From NCBI RefSeq assembly GCF_051967575.1, contig NZ_JBQCJW010000046.1, positions 1 to 20,920 of the forward strand: a DNA stretch of 20,920 nucleotides, in the 5' to 3' direction. The notes under the pieces are model-generated. The model was not told the DNA's origin, ran no database searches, and saw only the letters and a list, made by a program, of their open reading frames with translations. This document shows, in pieces, positions 13,483 to 20,920 of the stretch. This DNA comes from Solibacillus silvestris_B (GTDB taxonomy: Bacteria; Bacillota; Bacilli; Bacillales_A; Planococcaceae). Made by a program: the position numbers and the translations under genes. The first letter of the stretch is position 1; the number at the start of each line of letters is the position of its first letter.

Positions 13483-14298
13483 TTATGAAATCGTTTCCTT
13501 TACTATTGTAGCAAACTTTGTCGGATTTTCCACATGAATTGCGTGGCCAACTTCCGGTATTGTAATGTGATGCACTTTTGCTATCTGTTTTTGCATTTCA
13601 TCGTTGAGCCGAACAAACTTCTCATCGAGTGCCCCTGTAATAAGCGTAACAGGCATCGGCAATGCAGCAAGAGGCTTCCCCCATAGTGCAGGCATGACCC
13701 CTGTCCCCATCCCAAGCAAGCTGTTTGCAAGCCCAACCGCACGCTGCTGGATCCGCTCTTCCCGAATTTCCTGCTGTATATGCTTTGGCAGCAGTTTTTG
13801 AGATGCAAACAGCGGAATGTTTTCCCATTTGTCCACAAAAGATTCAATGCCATGTACCATTAAGTTTTCGGCGAGCGCATCATCAGTTTGCTTTCGCATG
13901 TTTCGCTGCTGTTCCCCCGATAAGCCAGGGGAAGCACTTTCCAATAATAAATGCGTTATTTCGGACGGAAATTGAATCGCATAGCTGAGCGCGACACGCC
14001 CTCCCATCGAATAGCCTAATAACGTAAATTTTTCAATGTGCAAAGCATGGAATAATTCATTCAGCAACCCGATTTGAAAAGCCATTGAATAGTGTGCTTC
14101 TGTTAAAGGTGCCGCAGTTTTGCCATGTCCGATCAAATCGACAGCGACACAGCGAACGGTTTTTGGCAAAAGCGCCGCGACTTTATGCCATGTTTTCGTG
14201 CTGCCGGTGAAGCCATGCAATAAAACGATTGTCTGTTTCGCATGTTCATTCCACTGTTCCACATATACGTCCAAACCTTTTATAGTGAATCGAGCCAA
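13483..14298 (-). CDS. menH: 2-succinyl-6-hydroxy-2,4-cyclohexadiene-1-carboxylate synthase
   Basis: A 271-residue alpha/beta hydrolase that removes pyruvate from SEPHCHC in menaquinone synthesis. The triad is visible: S97 in GYSMGG (95-100), D225 in TGALDEKF, and H252 in VGHAIHVENP. LLHGFTGS (26-33) forms the oxyanion region. The start is TTG at 14298, supported by GAGGTGA 7-8 bases upstream; no ATG is near. The start lies inside the end of menD (19-base overlap), indicating translational coupling. Annotation as generic hydrolase would be possible from sequence alone, but its position between menD and menB settles the role. Confidence 0.92.
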   Translation of the reverse strand: MARFTIKGLDVYVEQWNEHAKQTIVLLHGFTGSTKTWHKVAALLPKTVRCVAVDLIGHGKTAAPLTEAHYSMAFQIGLLNELFHALHIEKFTLLGYSMGGRVALSYAIQFPSEITHLLLESASPGLSGEQQRNMRKQTDDALAENLMVHGIESFVDKWENIPLFASQKLLPKHIQQEIREERIQQRAVGLANSLLGMGTGVMPALWGKPLAALPMPVTLITGALDEKFVRLNDEMQKQIAKVHHITIPEVGHAIHVENPTKFATIVKETIS

Positions 14299-16013
14299 TG
14301 TTCGATCACCTCGTTAATGCGGGTCCATAGCTGGCGATGCTGCTTTACATTTTCCCCGCGGTTTGTAAACACTTCAATCAATTTAACAGATGTTTCACTT
14401 TTTTTGTTTAAAGCATTTATAAATTGCTCTTTTGTTGCCGCTTTTTCATAATCCATTTCATACATTTTGCCAACCTGCTCGAATGTCAAAGCGGTCGGCG
14501 TGCCGAATAAATTCTCATAATGCGCTTCCACTTTCGACTGCGGCAAATAGGAGAATATTCCGCCGCCATCATTATTCATCACGACAACAGTCAACTCGCA
14601 ATGCTGATAACGACTTGCGATGAATGCATTCGCATCATGCAGAAACGCTAAATCGCCGATCAACAAATATGTGTTGCGCATTTTACGGCCGTTGCTGAAA
14701 CCTAATGCAGTGGAAGTCACCCCATCGATTCCATTGGCACCCCGATTGGCAAAAACTTGGATGGAGCGATTTGCCGTAAGCAAAAATGTATCAATATCCC
14801 GAACCGGCATGCTGCTGCTGACGAAAATGTCTGCATCTCCCTCCATATTCGTTAGCAGCGCCTGAACCATTGCGCCTTCATCATCGGCATTGTCGCTATA
14901 TTTTTCAATAATATCCGCTGCAAGCAAATCAGCCATTTTCCAAAATTGCACATATGCCATTTCTGCTTGGGGATGGGATAGCACAATTTCCGATAGCCAT
15001 TCACCTGGCAATGCATGGATAAAATGTGTTGACATATGCATAGAATCCCGGAACATTGGATCTTCATCAATGATGATATAGCTTTGCGGATTCGCATGGG
15101 CGATAAACTGCATTAGAAATTTCGATACTGGCTGTGCACCGAAACGAATAACTGTTTGCGGCCGGACATTTCGCTTAAACCGCTCATTTTTCATCAATGC
15201 ATCATATGTAGAAATTGCATACGCTCGGCAATCTTCCGGTACTTCTGTGCGTAAATTCGATAAGCTTTCGATCATTACCGGCCATTTTGCTTCCCTTATA
15301 AAATTCCATAAATGCTCAGTGTTCGTTCCTAGCGGCAATTCCCCAACGACAATAATGCCGTTTGTCGTTTGCTCCATAATTTGCGTCATCTCAGTTATTG
15401 CCTGCGTTGAAGGCGTAAGCTCATTTGTATAGCTTTTTACATAGCCCGATTTCGGTAGCTCACCTTTAAAGTCGATGATCAATGGCTCACGGAATGGTAT
15501 ATTCAAATGCACTGGCCCAAAAGGTGCAGACGTCGCCATATTCACCGCACGCACTGTATGGCGTTCGATAAAAGGCAATGTTTGAGGTGCGTCATCAGGT
15601 ATCGGAAACTCCGCTGACCACTTCACATTTTCCCCGTAAAGGCGCACTTGGTTAATTGCTTGTGGCGCACCTACTTCCCGCAGTTCATGCGGGCGATCGG
15701 CCGTTAAGACGATTAACGGCACACGCGCATATTTCGCTTCCACAATTGCCGGGTAGTAGTTTGCCGCAGCTGTCCCTGAAGTACATAATAATACGACAGG
15801 CTTAGCAGTGGACTTTGCTAAACCGAGCGCATAAAAAGCTGCTGCCCGTTCGTCCACTTGCCGATGCATCTCCAGCTCTTTTGTTGATGCAAATGCATAG
15901 GCTAGCGGCGTAGAGCGAGACCCTGGGCTGACAACCACTTGCTCTACACCAGATGCTACCAACGCTGAAACAATTTGATAAACATAGTTGGATAATAGTT
16001 CACGTTCATTCAT
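14280..16013 (-). CDS. menD: SEPHCHC synthase (MenD)
   Basis: A 577-residue thiamine-diphosphate enzyme that joins 2-oxoglutarate and isochorismate with loss of CO2. The N-terminal Pyr domain has SPGSRSTPLA (29-38) and the cofactor-activating glutamate E55 in VDERAAAF. The C-terminal domain carries the ThDP/Mg motif: G453-D454 and, 26 residues on, N480-N481 (MNNDGGGIFS). Length is typical. The ATG at 16013 has AGGAGG 8 bases upstream, and the gene overlaps menF by 8 bases and menH by 19 bases, so the first three men genes are tightly coupled. Confidence 0.97.
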   Translation of the reverse strand: MNERELLSNYVYQIVSALVASGVEQVVVSPGSRSTPLAYAFASTKELEMHRQVDERAAAFYALGLAKSTAKPVVLLCTSGTAAANYYPAIVEAKYARVPLIVLTADRPHELREVGAPQAINQVRLYGENVKWSAEFPIPDDAPQTLPFIERHTVRAVNMATSAPFGPVHLNIPFREPLIIDFKGELPKSGYVKSYTNELTPSTQAITEMTQIMEQTTNGIIVVGELPLGTNTEHLWNFIREAKWPVMIESLSNLRTEVPEDCRAYAISTYDALMKNERFKRNVRPQTVIRFGAQPVSKFLMQFIAHANPQSYIIIDEDPMFRDSMHMSTHFIHALPGEWLSEIVLSHPQAEMAYVQFWKMADLLAADIIEKYSDNADDEGAMVQALLTNMEGDADIFVSSSMPVRDIDTFLLTANRSIQVFANRGANGIDGVTSTALGFSNGRKMRNTYLLIGDLAFLHDANAFIASRYQHCELTVVVMNNDGGGIFSYLPQSKVEAHYENLFGTPTALTFEQVGKMYEMDYEKAATKEQFINALNKKSETSVKLIEVFTNRGENVKQHRQLWTRINEVIEHWLDSL

Positions 16014-17388
16014 GTAATTGTCCTCCTAGCGCCCGCAGCATCGGACGGAATTTCACGAGCGTTTCTTCATATTCCGATTGTGCTTCGGAATTAGCAACAA
16101 TGCCGCCGCCTGCATATAAGTACGCTTTATCCTGTACTAACGCGGCCGAACGAATTGCTACAGCAAACTCTCCATTGCCATCCGCATCAAGCCAGCCGAT
16201 TGGCGCAGCATAAAGTCCCCGGTTCATCGGCTCATATGTGCGAATAATTTCCATCGCGTGTTCACGCGGCACACCGCCCAATGCTGGTGTAGGATGCAAA
16301 TGCTTCACAAGCTGCAAAATCGTTGCATCTGCATTTAATTGCCCTTCAACAGGTGTATATAAATGCTGAATGTCGCGGATTTTCAGAAGCTTTGGACCAT
16401 GGGGGACTTTCACTTCCGAGCAGTTTTTTTCAAATGTTTCGGTAATCATCTCTACAACATAATGATGCTCCCCGCGGTTTTTCATATCATTTAATAAGCT
16501 TTGCCCAAGTGCCTCGTCCGCTTCTGCTGTAGTGCCGCGCTTAATCGACCCTGCGACGCATGAAGAAAATGCCCTGCCATTCTCCACTTTGACTAAACGT
16601 TCTGGTGAAGCACCATAAAATAATAAATCAGCATGCTCCAAGCCAAATAAGTAGCTTTCCGGCTGCTCATGCACAACATGCGATAAAATTTGCGGTGATG
16701 TAATCGCTTCCTTAAATTGCAATGCCAAAGAACGCGCAATGACAACCTTCTGCGCTTCGTTTGCTTTTATTAAGCTTGTCACTTTATCGATCGAATCCAT
16801 ATATTCCGGCTTATATGGCTCGTAAAAGCTTGTTATTTCCGGCTTTCTATATGTTTTGACTTCCTTTACTTGTGCTGCATGAATCAGTTCATCCCGCTCT
16901 TTACGCAATACATCAAACGTTTTTGCACTATTTTCTTCATCTGTGATGTAGTTGATTGTTACATAAGCTTTATCATTGCGGATGACTAACTGATGTGTTG
17001 CCACAGTAAAATAGCTTTGCGGAAAGTTTGTCCACTCCGCCGAAACTTCATTTTGCGGATCAAATGTAAAGCCACCAAAAAGTATCGGCTGCAAATGTTG
17101 ATCTTCTTGCACAATTTGACTCGTCAGCTTTTTCCATTCCTGTTCCACAAAATCAAAACGAGCAGCGGATGCATTGTTTTCAATTGTATACGCATGACCT
17201 AAACCAACCAATGTAAATGTCTTTTCGCGATTTTGCCAATAGTTGCGCTTTCCTTTATATTTCCCTTCACCCGCAGCAAAAAATGCCAATGCGGATAGTC
17301 GGCTTACCTCGATTGTTTCCATATAAAAAATTTGCTTTGAATTTGAGCCTACTTCGATTTCAGTGGCATTGTACCACTTGTGTTGCAT
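16006..17388 (-). CDS. menF: Isochorismate synthase
   Basis: A chorismate-binding enzyme of 460 residues that isomerises chorismate to isochorismate, the entry step of menaquinone synthesis. The conserved KVVIARS (214-220; K214 the predicted base) is followed by YGASPERLV (258-266), SCVAGSIKRG (276-285), LHPTPALGGVP (364-374) and YEPMNRGLYAAPIGW (385-399), the normal family order. The ATG at 17388 is favoured: GGAGGG lies 7 bases upstream, while the ATG at 17406 has no ribosome site. It is the first gene of the men operon and is divergent from menA. Siderophore-type isochorismate synthases are related, but the men context excludes that. Confidence 0.95.
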   Translation of the reverse strand: MQHKWYNATEIEVGSNSKQIFYMETIEVSRLSALAFFAAGEGKYKGKRNYWQNREKTFTLVGLGHAYTIENNASAARFDFVEQEWKKLTSQIVQEDQHLQPILFGGFTFDPQNEVSAEWTNFPQSYFTVATHQLVIRNDKAYVTINYITDEENSAKTFDVLRKERDELIHAAQVKEVKTYRKPEITSFYEPYKPEYMDSIDKVTSLIKANEAQKVVIARSLALQFKEAITSPQILSHVVHEQPESYLFGLEHADLLFYGASPERLVKVENGRAFSSCVAGSIKRGTTAEADEALGQSLLNDMKNRGEHHYVVEMITETFEKNCSEVKVPHGPKLLKIRDIQHLYTPVEGQLNADATILQLVKHLHPTPALGGVPREHAMEIIRTYEPMNRGLYAAPIGWLDADGNGEFAVAIRSAALVQDKAYLYAGGGIVANSEAQSEYEETLVKFRPMLRALGGQLHE

Positions 17389-17626
17389 GAAAATTCCCTC
17401 CGTCATGTTGCAAATTCATTAAGTATGATGCAGGTTGCGCTTTGTTATGCGCAGTAAACTTTTTAATAATTTGCTCACTTTATTTGCGTTCGTTCTGTAA
17501 ATAATGCCTTTCCTATCATACCATTTTTCGAGCAAACGTTACACGTATTGAAACTTCTCTCTACTCATTTTGTGTAATTTCCTTTACAATAGGTTAGATA
17601 ATTGTAATTAGTTAGGAGCGTTTTTT
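17389..17626. promoter_or_regulatory. Divergent menF / menA promoter region
   Basis: For menF, the minus strand has an extended -10 TGGTATGAT (plus 17515-17523) without a clear -35, giving a leader of about 120 bases with a small TGCGC/GCGCA hairpin. For menA, TACAAT (17585-17590) is a possible -10 with a poor -35. The menA ribosome site is TTAGGAG (about 17612-17618). No protein-binding repeat stands out. Confidence 0.45.
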
Positions 17627-18544
17627 ATGATAAAAGTCGTTGAAGCGGACAAAGGATTTAAAGTTTGGTGGCATTTGACTCGTCCCCATACATTAACAGC
17701 TTCATTTGTACCAGTATTATTAGGTACGTCTATGGCACTTTCAATAAATCATGAAACAATTCATTTCGGACTATTTTTTGCAATGCTTATTGCGAGTATG
17801 CTAATACAGGCAGCAACTAATATGTTCAATGAATATTATGATTATAAACTAGGCCTGGATAATGAAAACTCAGTCGGTATTGGGGGCACAATCGTCCGAC
17901 ATGGTGTAGCACCAAAAACAATTATGGCTATAGCGCTAAGCTTTTACGGTATTGCGATGCTATTAGGTGTTTACATATGTGCCATGACATCCTGGTGGCT
18001 TGTTGCTGTCGGTCTTGTATGTATGCTGATTGGCTATTTGTATACTGGTGGTCCGTATCCGATTGCTTATTCACCGTTCGGGGAGTTAGTTTCAGGGGCA
18101 GTAATGGGTATGGGTATTGTTCTAATTGCCTTCTTTATTCAAACAGGAGATGTAACAGCTGATGCTGTAATTATTTCTGTCCCAAGCATGATTTTAGTCG
18201 GGGCGATAATGCTGTCCAACAATATCCGCGACATTGTTGGAGATACGGAAGGTGGGCGGAAAACGATGGCGATACTGGTCGGCCGCCGCAATGCGGTAAC
18301 AGTGCTTGCAGCGTTTTTTGTCGTTTCTTATATTTGGATCATCGGTTTAGTAATCATTGGCCATTTAACTCCATGGGCTTTACTCGTATTGTTAAGTGCG
18401 AAAAAACCGGCTGAAGCTATTAAATTATTCCGCGCAAAGGAACAGCCGCTGGAAGTTATGCCTGCAATGAAAAACACGGCACAAACGAACACTATTTTCG
18501 GTTTCCTATTGGCAATCGGTTTGCTCATTTCCTATTTCATTTAA
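17627..18544 (+). CDS. menA: 1,4-dihydroxy-2-naphthoate polyprenyltransferase
   Basis: A 305-residue integral membrane UbiA-superfamily prenyltransferase that attaches the polyprenyl chain to 1,4-dihydroxy-2-naphthoate, giving demethylmenaquinone. The first Asp-rich motif is N68-EYY-D72-YKLGL-D78 and the second NNIRD202-IVG-D206, which together bind the Mg-diphosphate. About eight or nine hydrophobic helices follow the N-terminal WWHLTRPHTLTASFVP segment. The ATG at 17627 has TTAGGAG about 9 bases upstream. It is divergent from menF and neighbours a yteA-like gene, as in B. subtilis. Confidence 0.95.
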   Translation: MIKVVEADKGFKVWWHLTRPHTLTASFVPVLLGTSMALSINHETIHFGLFFAMLIASMLIQAATNMFNEYYDYKLGLDNENSVGIGGTIVRHGVAPKTIMAIALSFYGIAMLLGVYICAMTSWWLVAVGLVCMLIGYLYTGGPYPIAYSPFGELVSGAVMGMGIVLIAFFIQTGDVTADAVIISVPSMILVGAIMLSNNIRDIVGDTEGGRKTMAILVGRRNAVTVLAAFFVVSYIWIIGLVIIGHLTPWALLVLLSAKKPAEAIKLFRAKEQPLEVMPAMKNTAQTNTIFGFLLAIGLLISYFI

Positions 18545-18550
18545 AAAAAG

Positions 18551-18595
18551 AAGCGGGGTGCGTTAAAAGTATTTTCACTTTTAACACGCCCCGTT
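18551..18595. terminator. Bidirectional terminator, menA / yteA-like
   Basis: A long stem of about 19 bp (18552-18570 with 18576-18594, one mismatch and G-U pairs; outer CGGGG/CCCCG, inner TTAAAAGT/ACTTTTAA). T runs flank it on both strands. Confidence 0.88.
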
Positions 18596-18658
18596 TCTAT
18601 AAAAATATTAGGATAGTGATAATGGAAATAAGTTTACTGACTGTTCCCGATCCTTTTA

Positions 18659-19000
18659 TTACTCCATTTCTTCTACATGGTCAATACATGTTAAAGCGGT
18701 TGGAACGGCTTCTAAACGTTCAAATGGAATGACTTTTCCGCATACGATGCATTTACCGTAAGTCCCTTCATCCATCGCCCTTAAAGCAGCCCGGATTTTC
18801 CCAATCTCATCTTCCTTCATTTCGTCCAGCGCAATTTCCGTCGTGACTGTCGTCAAATCGGTCGCTGCATCGGCAGGATGATTATCTATCGAAGACAGCT
18901 CTGAATCTTCCACAGTAGGCTCTTCATGGATATGCTGCTGCAATGTCGCTAACTCTTCCTCCAACTCATGGCGCAGCTGCTGTAAATGTTCGTTATTCAT
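18659..19000 (-). CDS. YteA-like DksA/TraR-type zinc-finger protein
   Basis: A 113-residue protein of the DksA/TraR family, subgroup YteA/YocK. The N-terminal half (3-25) is a coiled-coil-like helix; the middle has SSIDNHPADAATD (36-48), typical of the group; the C-terminal zinc site is C84-x2-C87 ... C105-x2-H108, with His in place of the last Cys, as I recall for B. subtilis YteA. It may bind RNA polymerase in its secondary channel, but function in Firmicutes is not established. The ATG at 19000 is preferred: GGGGG lies 7 bases upstream; the longer frame to 19063 has no ribosome site. It follows the MerR gene by 77 bases, with no terminator between. Confidence 0.85.
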   Translation of the reverse strand: MNNEHLQQLRHELEEELATLQQHIHEEPTVEDSELSSIDNHPADAATDLTTVTTEIALDEMKEDEIGKIRAALRAMDEGTYGKCIVCGKVIPFERLEAVPTALTCIDHVEEME

Positions 19001-19077
19001 ATAAAATCCCCCTTTTTCCATTAATAAAATATTGCCTAAATGAGGATTTTTAAACATCGTCACATATTAAAAGAGAA

Positions 19078-19833
19078 TCAAATATTTGCATACACTTTAA
19101 TTGCATCACATAAAAATCGCGTTGCACCGGCTCCTGCCCGTTCATCATAATAGGAGGTAAAGCGCTCATCTTCCATATACATGTGAGCTAGGCCTGCATG
19201 CGCTTCTTTCGTATACTTTGCCCACGAGAAACTTAGCCAGCGCTTATGAAGCTCCGCCGTTTCCATCGCAATCGCTGATGTTGCATCACCAAGCCCCATC
19301 GCTTCTTTTAACCGCTCAAATAACTGCTTTTCCAATTGCTGCATCGCTTCATATTGCTCTTCAGTCATATGCTTTAATTTGCTATAGCTTGCTTCCACTT
19401 GTTCTTCTCCATATTTCCCTCGGATTTCCTCACCATAAGCCTGTTCATTTTCCTCGATTAATTTATTTTTGAACACTTCAAATTTTTGCTCGTTCGTCAT
19501 GTTAGCTTCCCCTTCCATCATGCATATTGTTTGATCAATTGTTTGCAGCAAGTTTTCAAGATATTCCCGTTTTTTCTGCAGCAATATATACTGCTTTTTG
19601 AGCGCCTGCTTTACTTCAAATTGCGGATGCGCCATCAATGCTTTAATTTCTTCCAGCTTAAAATCCAGTTCACGATAAAACAATATTTGCTGTAGACGAT
19701 CGATATCCGCTTGACTGTAACGCCGATAGCCATTTTGTTCAATCGCTGAAGGCTTCAGCAAACCAATTTCATCATAATACCTTAATGTGCGTGCACTCAC
19801 ACCAGATAGCTTCACTAACTCATTGATTAGCAT
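19078..19833 (-). CDS. MerR-family regulator with TipAS domain (Mta-like)
   Basis: A 251-residue activator. Residues 1-70 are the MerR winged helix (LVKLSGVSARTLRYYDEIGL, about 6-25, then NGYRRYS), about 71-108 is a coiled-coil dimerisation helix, and about 115-250 is a TipAS ligand-binding domain (EVFKNKLIEENEQAYGEEI; AKYTKEAHAGLAHMYMED; C-terminal YANI). This architecture is that of B. subtilis Mta and Streptomyces TipAL, which bind drugs and activate multidrug exporters and themselves. The ATG at 19833 follows AGAGGTGATG. No efflux gene is near; its own promoter has a 19-bp spacer, the mark of MerR control, so autoregulation is likely. Confidence 0.9.
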   Translation of the reverse strand: MLINELVKLSGVSARTLRYYDEIGLLKPSAIEQNGYRRYSQADIDRLQQILFYRELDFKLEEIKALMAHPQFEVKQALKKQYILLQKKREYLENLLQTIDQTICMMEGEANMTNEQKFEVFKNKLIEENEQAYGEEIRGKYGEEQVEASYSKLKHMTEEQYEAMQQLEKQLFERLKEAMGLGDATSAIAMETAELHKRWLSFSWAKYTKEAHAGLAHMYMEDERFTSYYDERAGAGATRFLCDAIKVYANI

Positions 19834-19853
19834 GTCATCACCTCTTATGTAGT

Positions 19854-19884
19854 ACTATAAAGGATAACGTAACGTGAAGGTCAA
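19854..19884 (-). promoter_or_regulatory. MerR-type promoter with 19-bp spacer
   Basis: On the minus strand TTGACC (19884-19879) and TATAGT (19859-19854) are separated by 19 bp, with a central ACGTTACGT dyad. Overlong spacing with a dyad inside is the usual architecture of MerR-activated promoters. Transcription would begin about 14 bases before the start codon. Confidence 0.75.
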
Positions 19885-19956
19885 CGAATAAATTTAATTA
19901 TTGCATATAACGAGATTGTCATAAAACTTTTGTATAGGCGGAACAAGTAAAAAAAG

Positions 19957-19989
19957 TGGAAGCATTCCCATTAATTCAGGATGCTTCCA
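19957..19989 (-). terminator. Terminator of the Nudix gene
   Basis: On the minus strand TGGAAGCAT (19989-19981) pairs with ATGCTTCCA (19965-19957), followed by CTTTTTTTAC. The last codons and stop (19976-19978) of the gene are inside the hairpin. Confidence 0.85.
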
Positions 19990-20602
19990 TTATCATTTTC
20001 CTCAGTTTCGGTATGAATTCTTTTAAATAACTATAGGGCAATGTAGACATTTGTGCTAAGCTGACAGTTTTTACCTTGAAATTTTGGACATCATTTTCGT
20101 ACTCATAACCTGTTATTTCGATTTCCTTCGCTTCATCTTGAGCTAATCGTATAAAATGCTCTAACTTCGCACGATAGATTCCGTCCAATTCTTCTCGTTG
20201 TATATTAAATTGGTCCATCCCTCCAACAATTTCATGAATGAATACATTCGCAAACTCATAATCCCTTATCATTTCGTTATCAATACTATAAGCAATTACC
20301 CCGATTGAATACAATTGTGAAAAATCAACATGAATCCCTAATTCCTCTGTCAATTCGCGCACTCCATCTTCCACAGATTCTGTAGCAAGTAAATGACCTG
20401 CGGCTGTAATATCATATTCATTTGGATAATCCTTTTTATTTTTGCTTCTAAGCTGAAAATAAATATGCCATTCTGAATGAATTTTTTCGATCACCCAACA
20501 ATGAAATACTTCGTGCCAATACCCTTTTGTATGTACGGTATCGCGCTGTTCGATGCCAATTTCATTGTATTGTCCATCAAATATTTTTAATTGCTCTATC
20601 AC
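19976..20602 (-). CDS. Nudix hydrolase, isopentenyl-diphosphate-isomerase-like subgroup
   Basis: A 208-residue Nudix protein, longer than YtkD. The N-terminal region (KIFDGQYNEIGIEQRDTVHTKGYWHEVFHCWVI split over residues 6-38) is typical of the IDI-like Nudix group. The box AAGHLLATE (67-75) then R82-ELTEELGI (82-90) has the metal-binding Glu residues; six rather than seven residues lie between E75 and R82. Substrate is unknown. The start is GTG at 20602, with AAAGGGG 8 bases upstream. It stands alone between the tRNA operon terminator and its own terminator. Confidence 0.82.
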   Translation of the reverse strand: MIEQLKIFDGQYNEIGIEQRDTVHTKGYWHEVFHCWVIEKIHSEWHIYFQLRSKNKKDYPNEYDITAAGHLLATESVEDGVRELTEELGIHVDFSQLYSIGVIAYSIDNEMIRDYEFANVFIHEIVGGMDQFNIQREELDGIYRAKLEHFIRLAQDEAKEIEITGYEYENDVQNFKVKTVSLAQMSTLPYSYLKEFIPKLRKMIMEAS

Positions 20603-20623
20603 CGTCTCAGCCCCTTTTATGCA

Positions 20624-20658
20624 AAAACGCTAGATACGAAATTCGTATCTAGCGTTTT
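20624..20658 (-). terminator. Terminator of the tRNA operon
   Basis: A perfect 17-bp palindrome (20624-20640 with 20642-20658; core CGCTAGATACGAA) with a one-base centre, then five T on the minus strand. It lies 15 bases past the tRNA-Glu 3' end. Confidence 0.85.
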
Positions 20659-20672
20659 GCTTCTCTTATGTA

Positions 20673-20744
20673 TGACCCGTACGGGATTCGAACCCGTGTT
20701 ACCGCCGTGAAAGGGCGGTGTCTTAACCACTTGACCAACGGGCC
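20673..20744 (-). tRNA. tRNA-Glu (anticodon TTC)
   Basis: On the minus strand the acceptor arms GGCCCGT and ACGGGTC pair, the anticodon loop reads CCTTTCACG with TTC, and the T arm holds GGTTCGAATCC. The discriminator is A; CCA is not encoded (TAC follows). Two bases separate it from the tRNA-Ser CCA. Confidence 0.96.
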
Positions 20745-20746
20745 GA

Positions 20747-20837
20747 TGGCGGAGACAGAGGGATTTGAACCCTCGCGCCGCTTACGCGACCTACACCCTT
20801 AGCAGGGGCGCCTCTTCAGCCTCTTGAGTATGTCCCC
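20747..20837 (-). tRNA. tRNA-Ser (anticodon GCT)
   Basis: A class II tRNA with a long variable arm (around GTCGCGTAAGCGGC). The acceptor is GGGGACA/TGTCTCC, the anticodon loop is CTGCTAA (GCT), and the 3' CCA is encoded (20749-20747). Confidence 0.96.
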
Positions 20838-20848
20838 AAAAAGAAAAA

Positions 20849-20920
20849 TGGCTCCGAAGGCAGGACTCGAACCTGCGACCTGCCGGTTAACAGCCGGATG
20901 CTCTACCAACTGAGCTACTT
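20849..20920 (-). tRNA. tRNA-Asn (anticodon GTT), cut by window edge
   Basis: On the minus strand the D arm AGCTCAGTTGGTAGAGC, anticodon loop CTGTTAA (GTT) and T arm GGTTCGAGTCC are clear, with CTTCGGA, discriminator G and encoded CCA at the 3' end. The first four bases of the acceptor are beyond the right edge. The order Asn-Ser-Glu matches known Bacillus tRNA clusters. Confidence 0.95.

Noticed and set aside
17430..17460. TGCGC/GCGCA hairpin in the menF leader
   Set aside because: Only five base pairs and no U tract or known motif; too weak to call a regulatory element.
1..20920. Search for CRISPR arrays, insertion sequences, toxin-antitoxin or defence modules
   Set aside because: No regularly spaced repeats, transposase, integrase or defence-like proteins were seen; all long frames fit ordinary chromosomal genes.

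Overview
The window looks like chromosomal DNA of a low-G+C Gram-positive rod of the Bacillaceae/Planococcaceae type (Solibacillus/Lysinibacillus-like; the genus is inference). The evidence is strong AGGAGG-type ribosome sites, many intrinsic terminators, a SAM-I riboswitch ahead of metK, 7-1-7 operators of the Bacillus Fur/PerR/Zur type, and a gene order resembling the Bacillus subtilis ytpA-ytoA-metK-pckA-ytmA-ytkD-dps-ytjA(yidD)-men-yteA neighbourhood. No mobile element, prophage, CRISPR array or horizontally acquired island is visible.

Layout. 1-1720: an AGCS sodium:alanine/glycine symporter (-) between strong hairpins. 1721-3275: a YtpA-like alpha/beta hydrolase (-) that has lost its nucleophilic serine, divergent from a YtoA-like gamma-carbonic-anhydrase-fold protein (+). 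3393-6870: metK (-) with promoter, SAM riboswitch and terminator, divergent from pckA (+), whose -10 lies inside a CcpN-type operator. 6984-8618: a probable minus-strand operon of an unknown 101-aa protein, a YtkD-like Nudix hydrolase and a YtmA-like S9 hydrolase. 8705-9148: dps (-) with overlapping Fur-type and PerR-type boxes. 9394-9934: two overlapping genes for single-pass microproteins followed by yidD (+). 10040-11062: a zinc-binding lipoprotein with a Zur-type box and no transporter partners nearby. 11123-17388: menF-menD-menH-menB-menE (-), divergent from menA (+, 17627-18544); menC is absent and a terminator-like hairpin sits between menB and menE. 18659-19833: a YteA/DksA-type zinc-finger protein and an Mta/TipAL-type MerR regulator with a 19-bp-spacer promoter. 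19976-20602: a second Nudix hydrolase. 20673-20920: tRNA genes Asn (cut by the window edge), Ser and Glu on the minus strand.

How the genes fit together. The region is mostly housekeeping: menaquinone synthesis (five steps from chorismate plus the prenylation step), methionine/SAM supply, gluconeogenesis, metal and oxidative-stress handling (dps, zinc lipoprotein, YtkD sanitising nucleotides) and membrane biogenesis (YidD). I see no defence system or other clearly new multi-gene system. The observations most worth a second look are the serine-less YtpA homologue, the overlapping Fur/PerR operators at dps, the coupled microprotein pair ahead of yidD, the long metK leader beyond its riboswitch terminator, and the interruption of the men operon.
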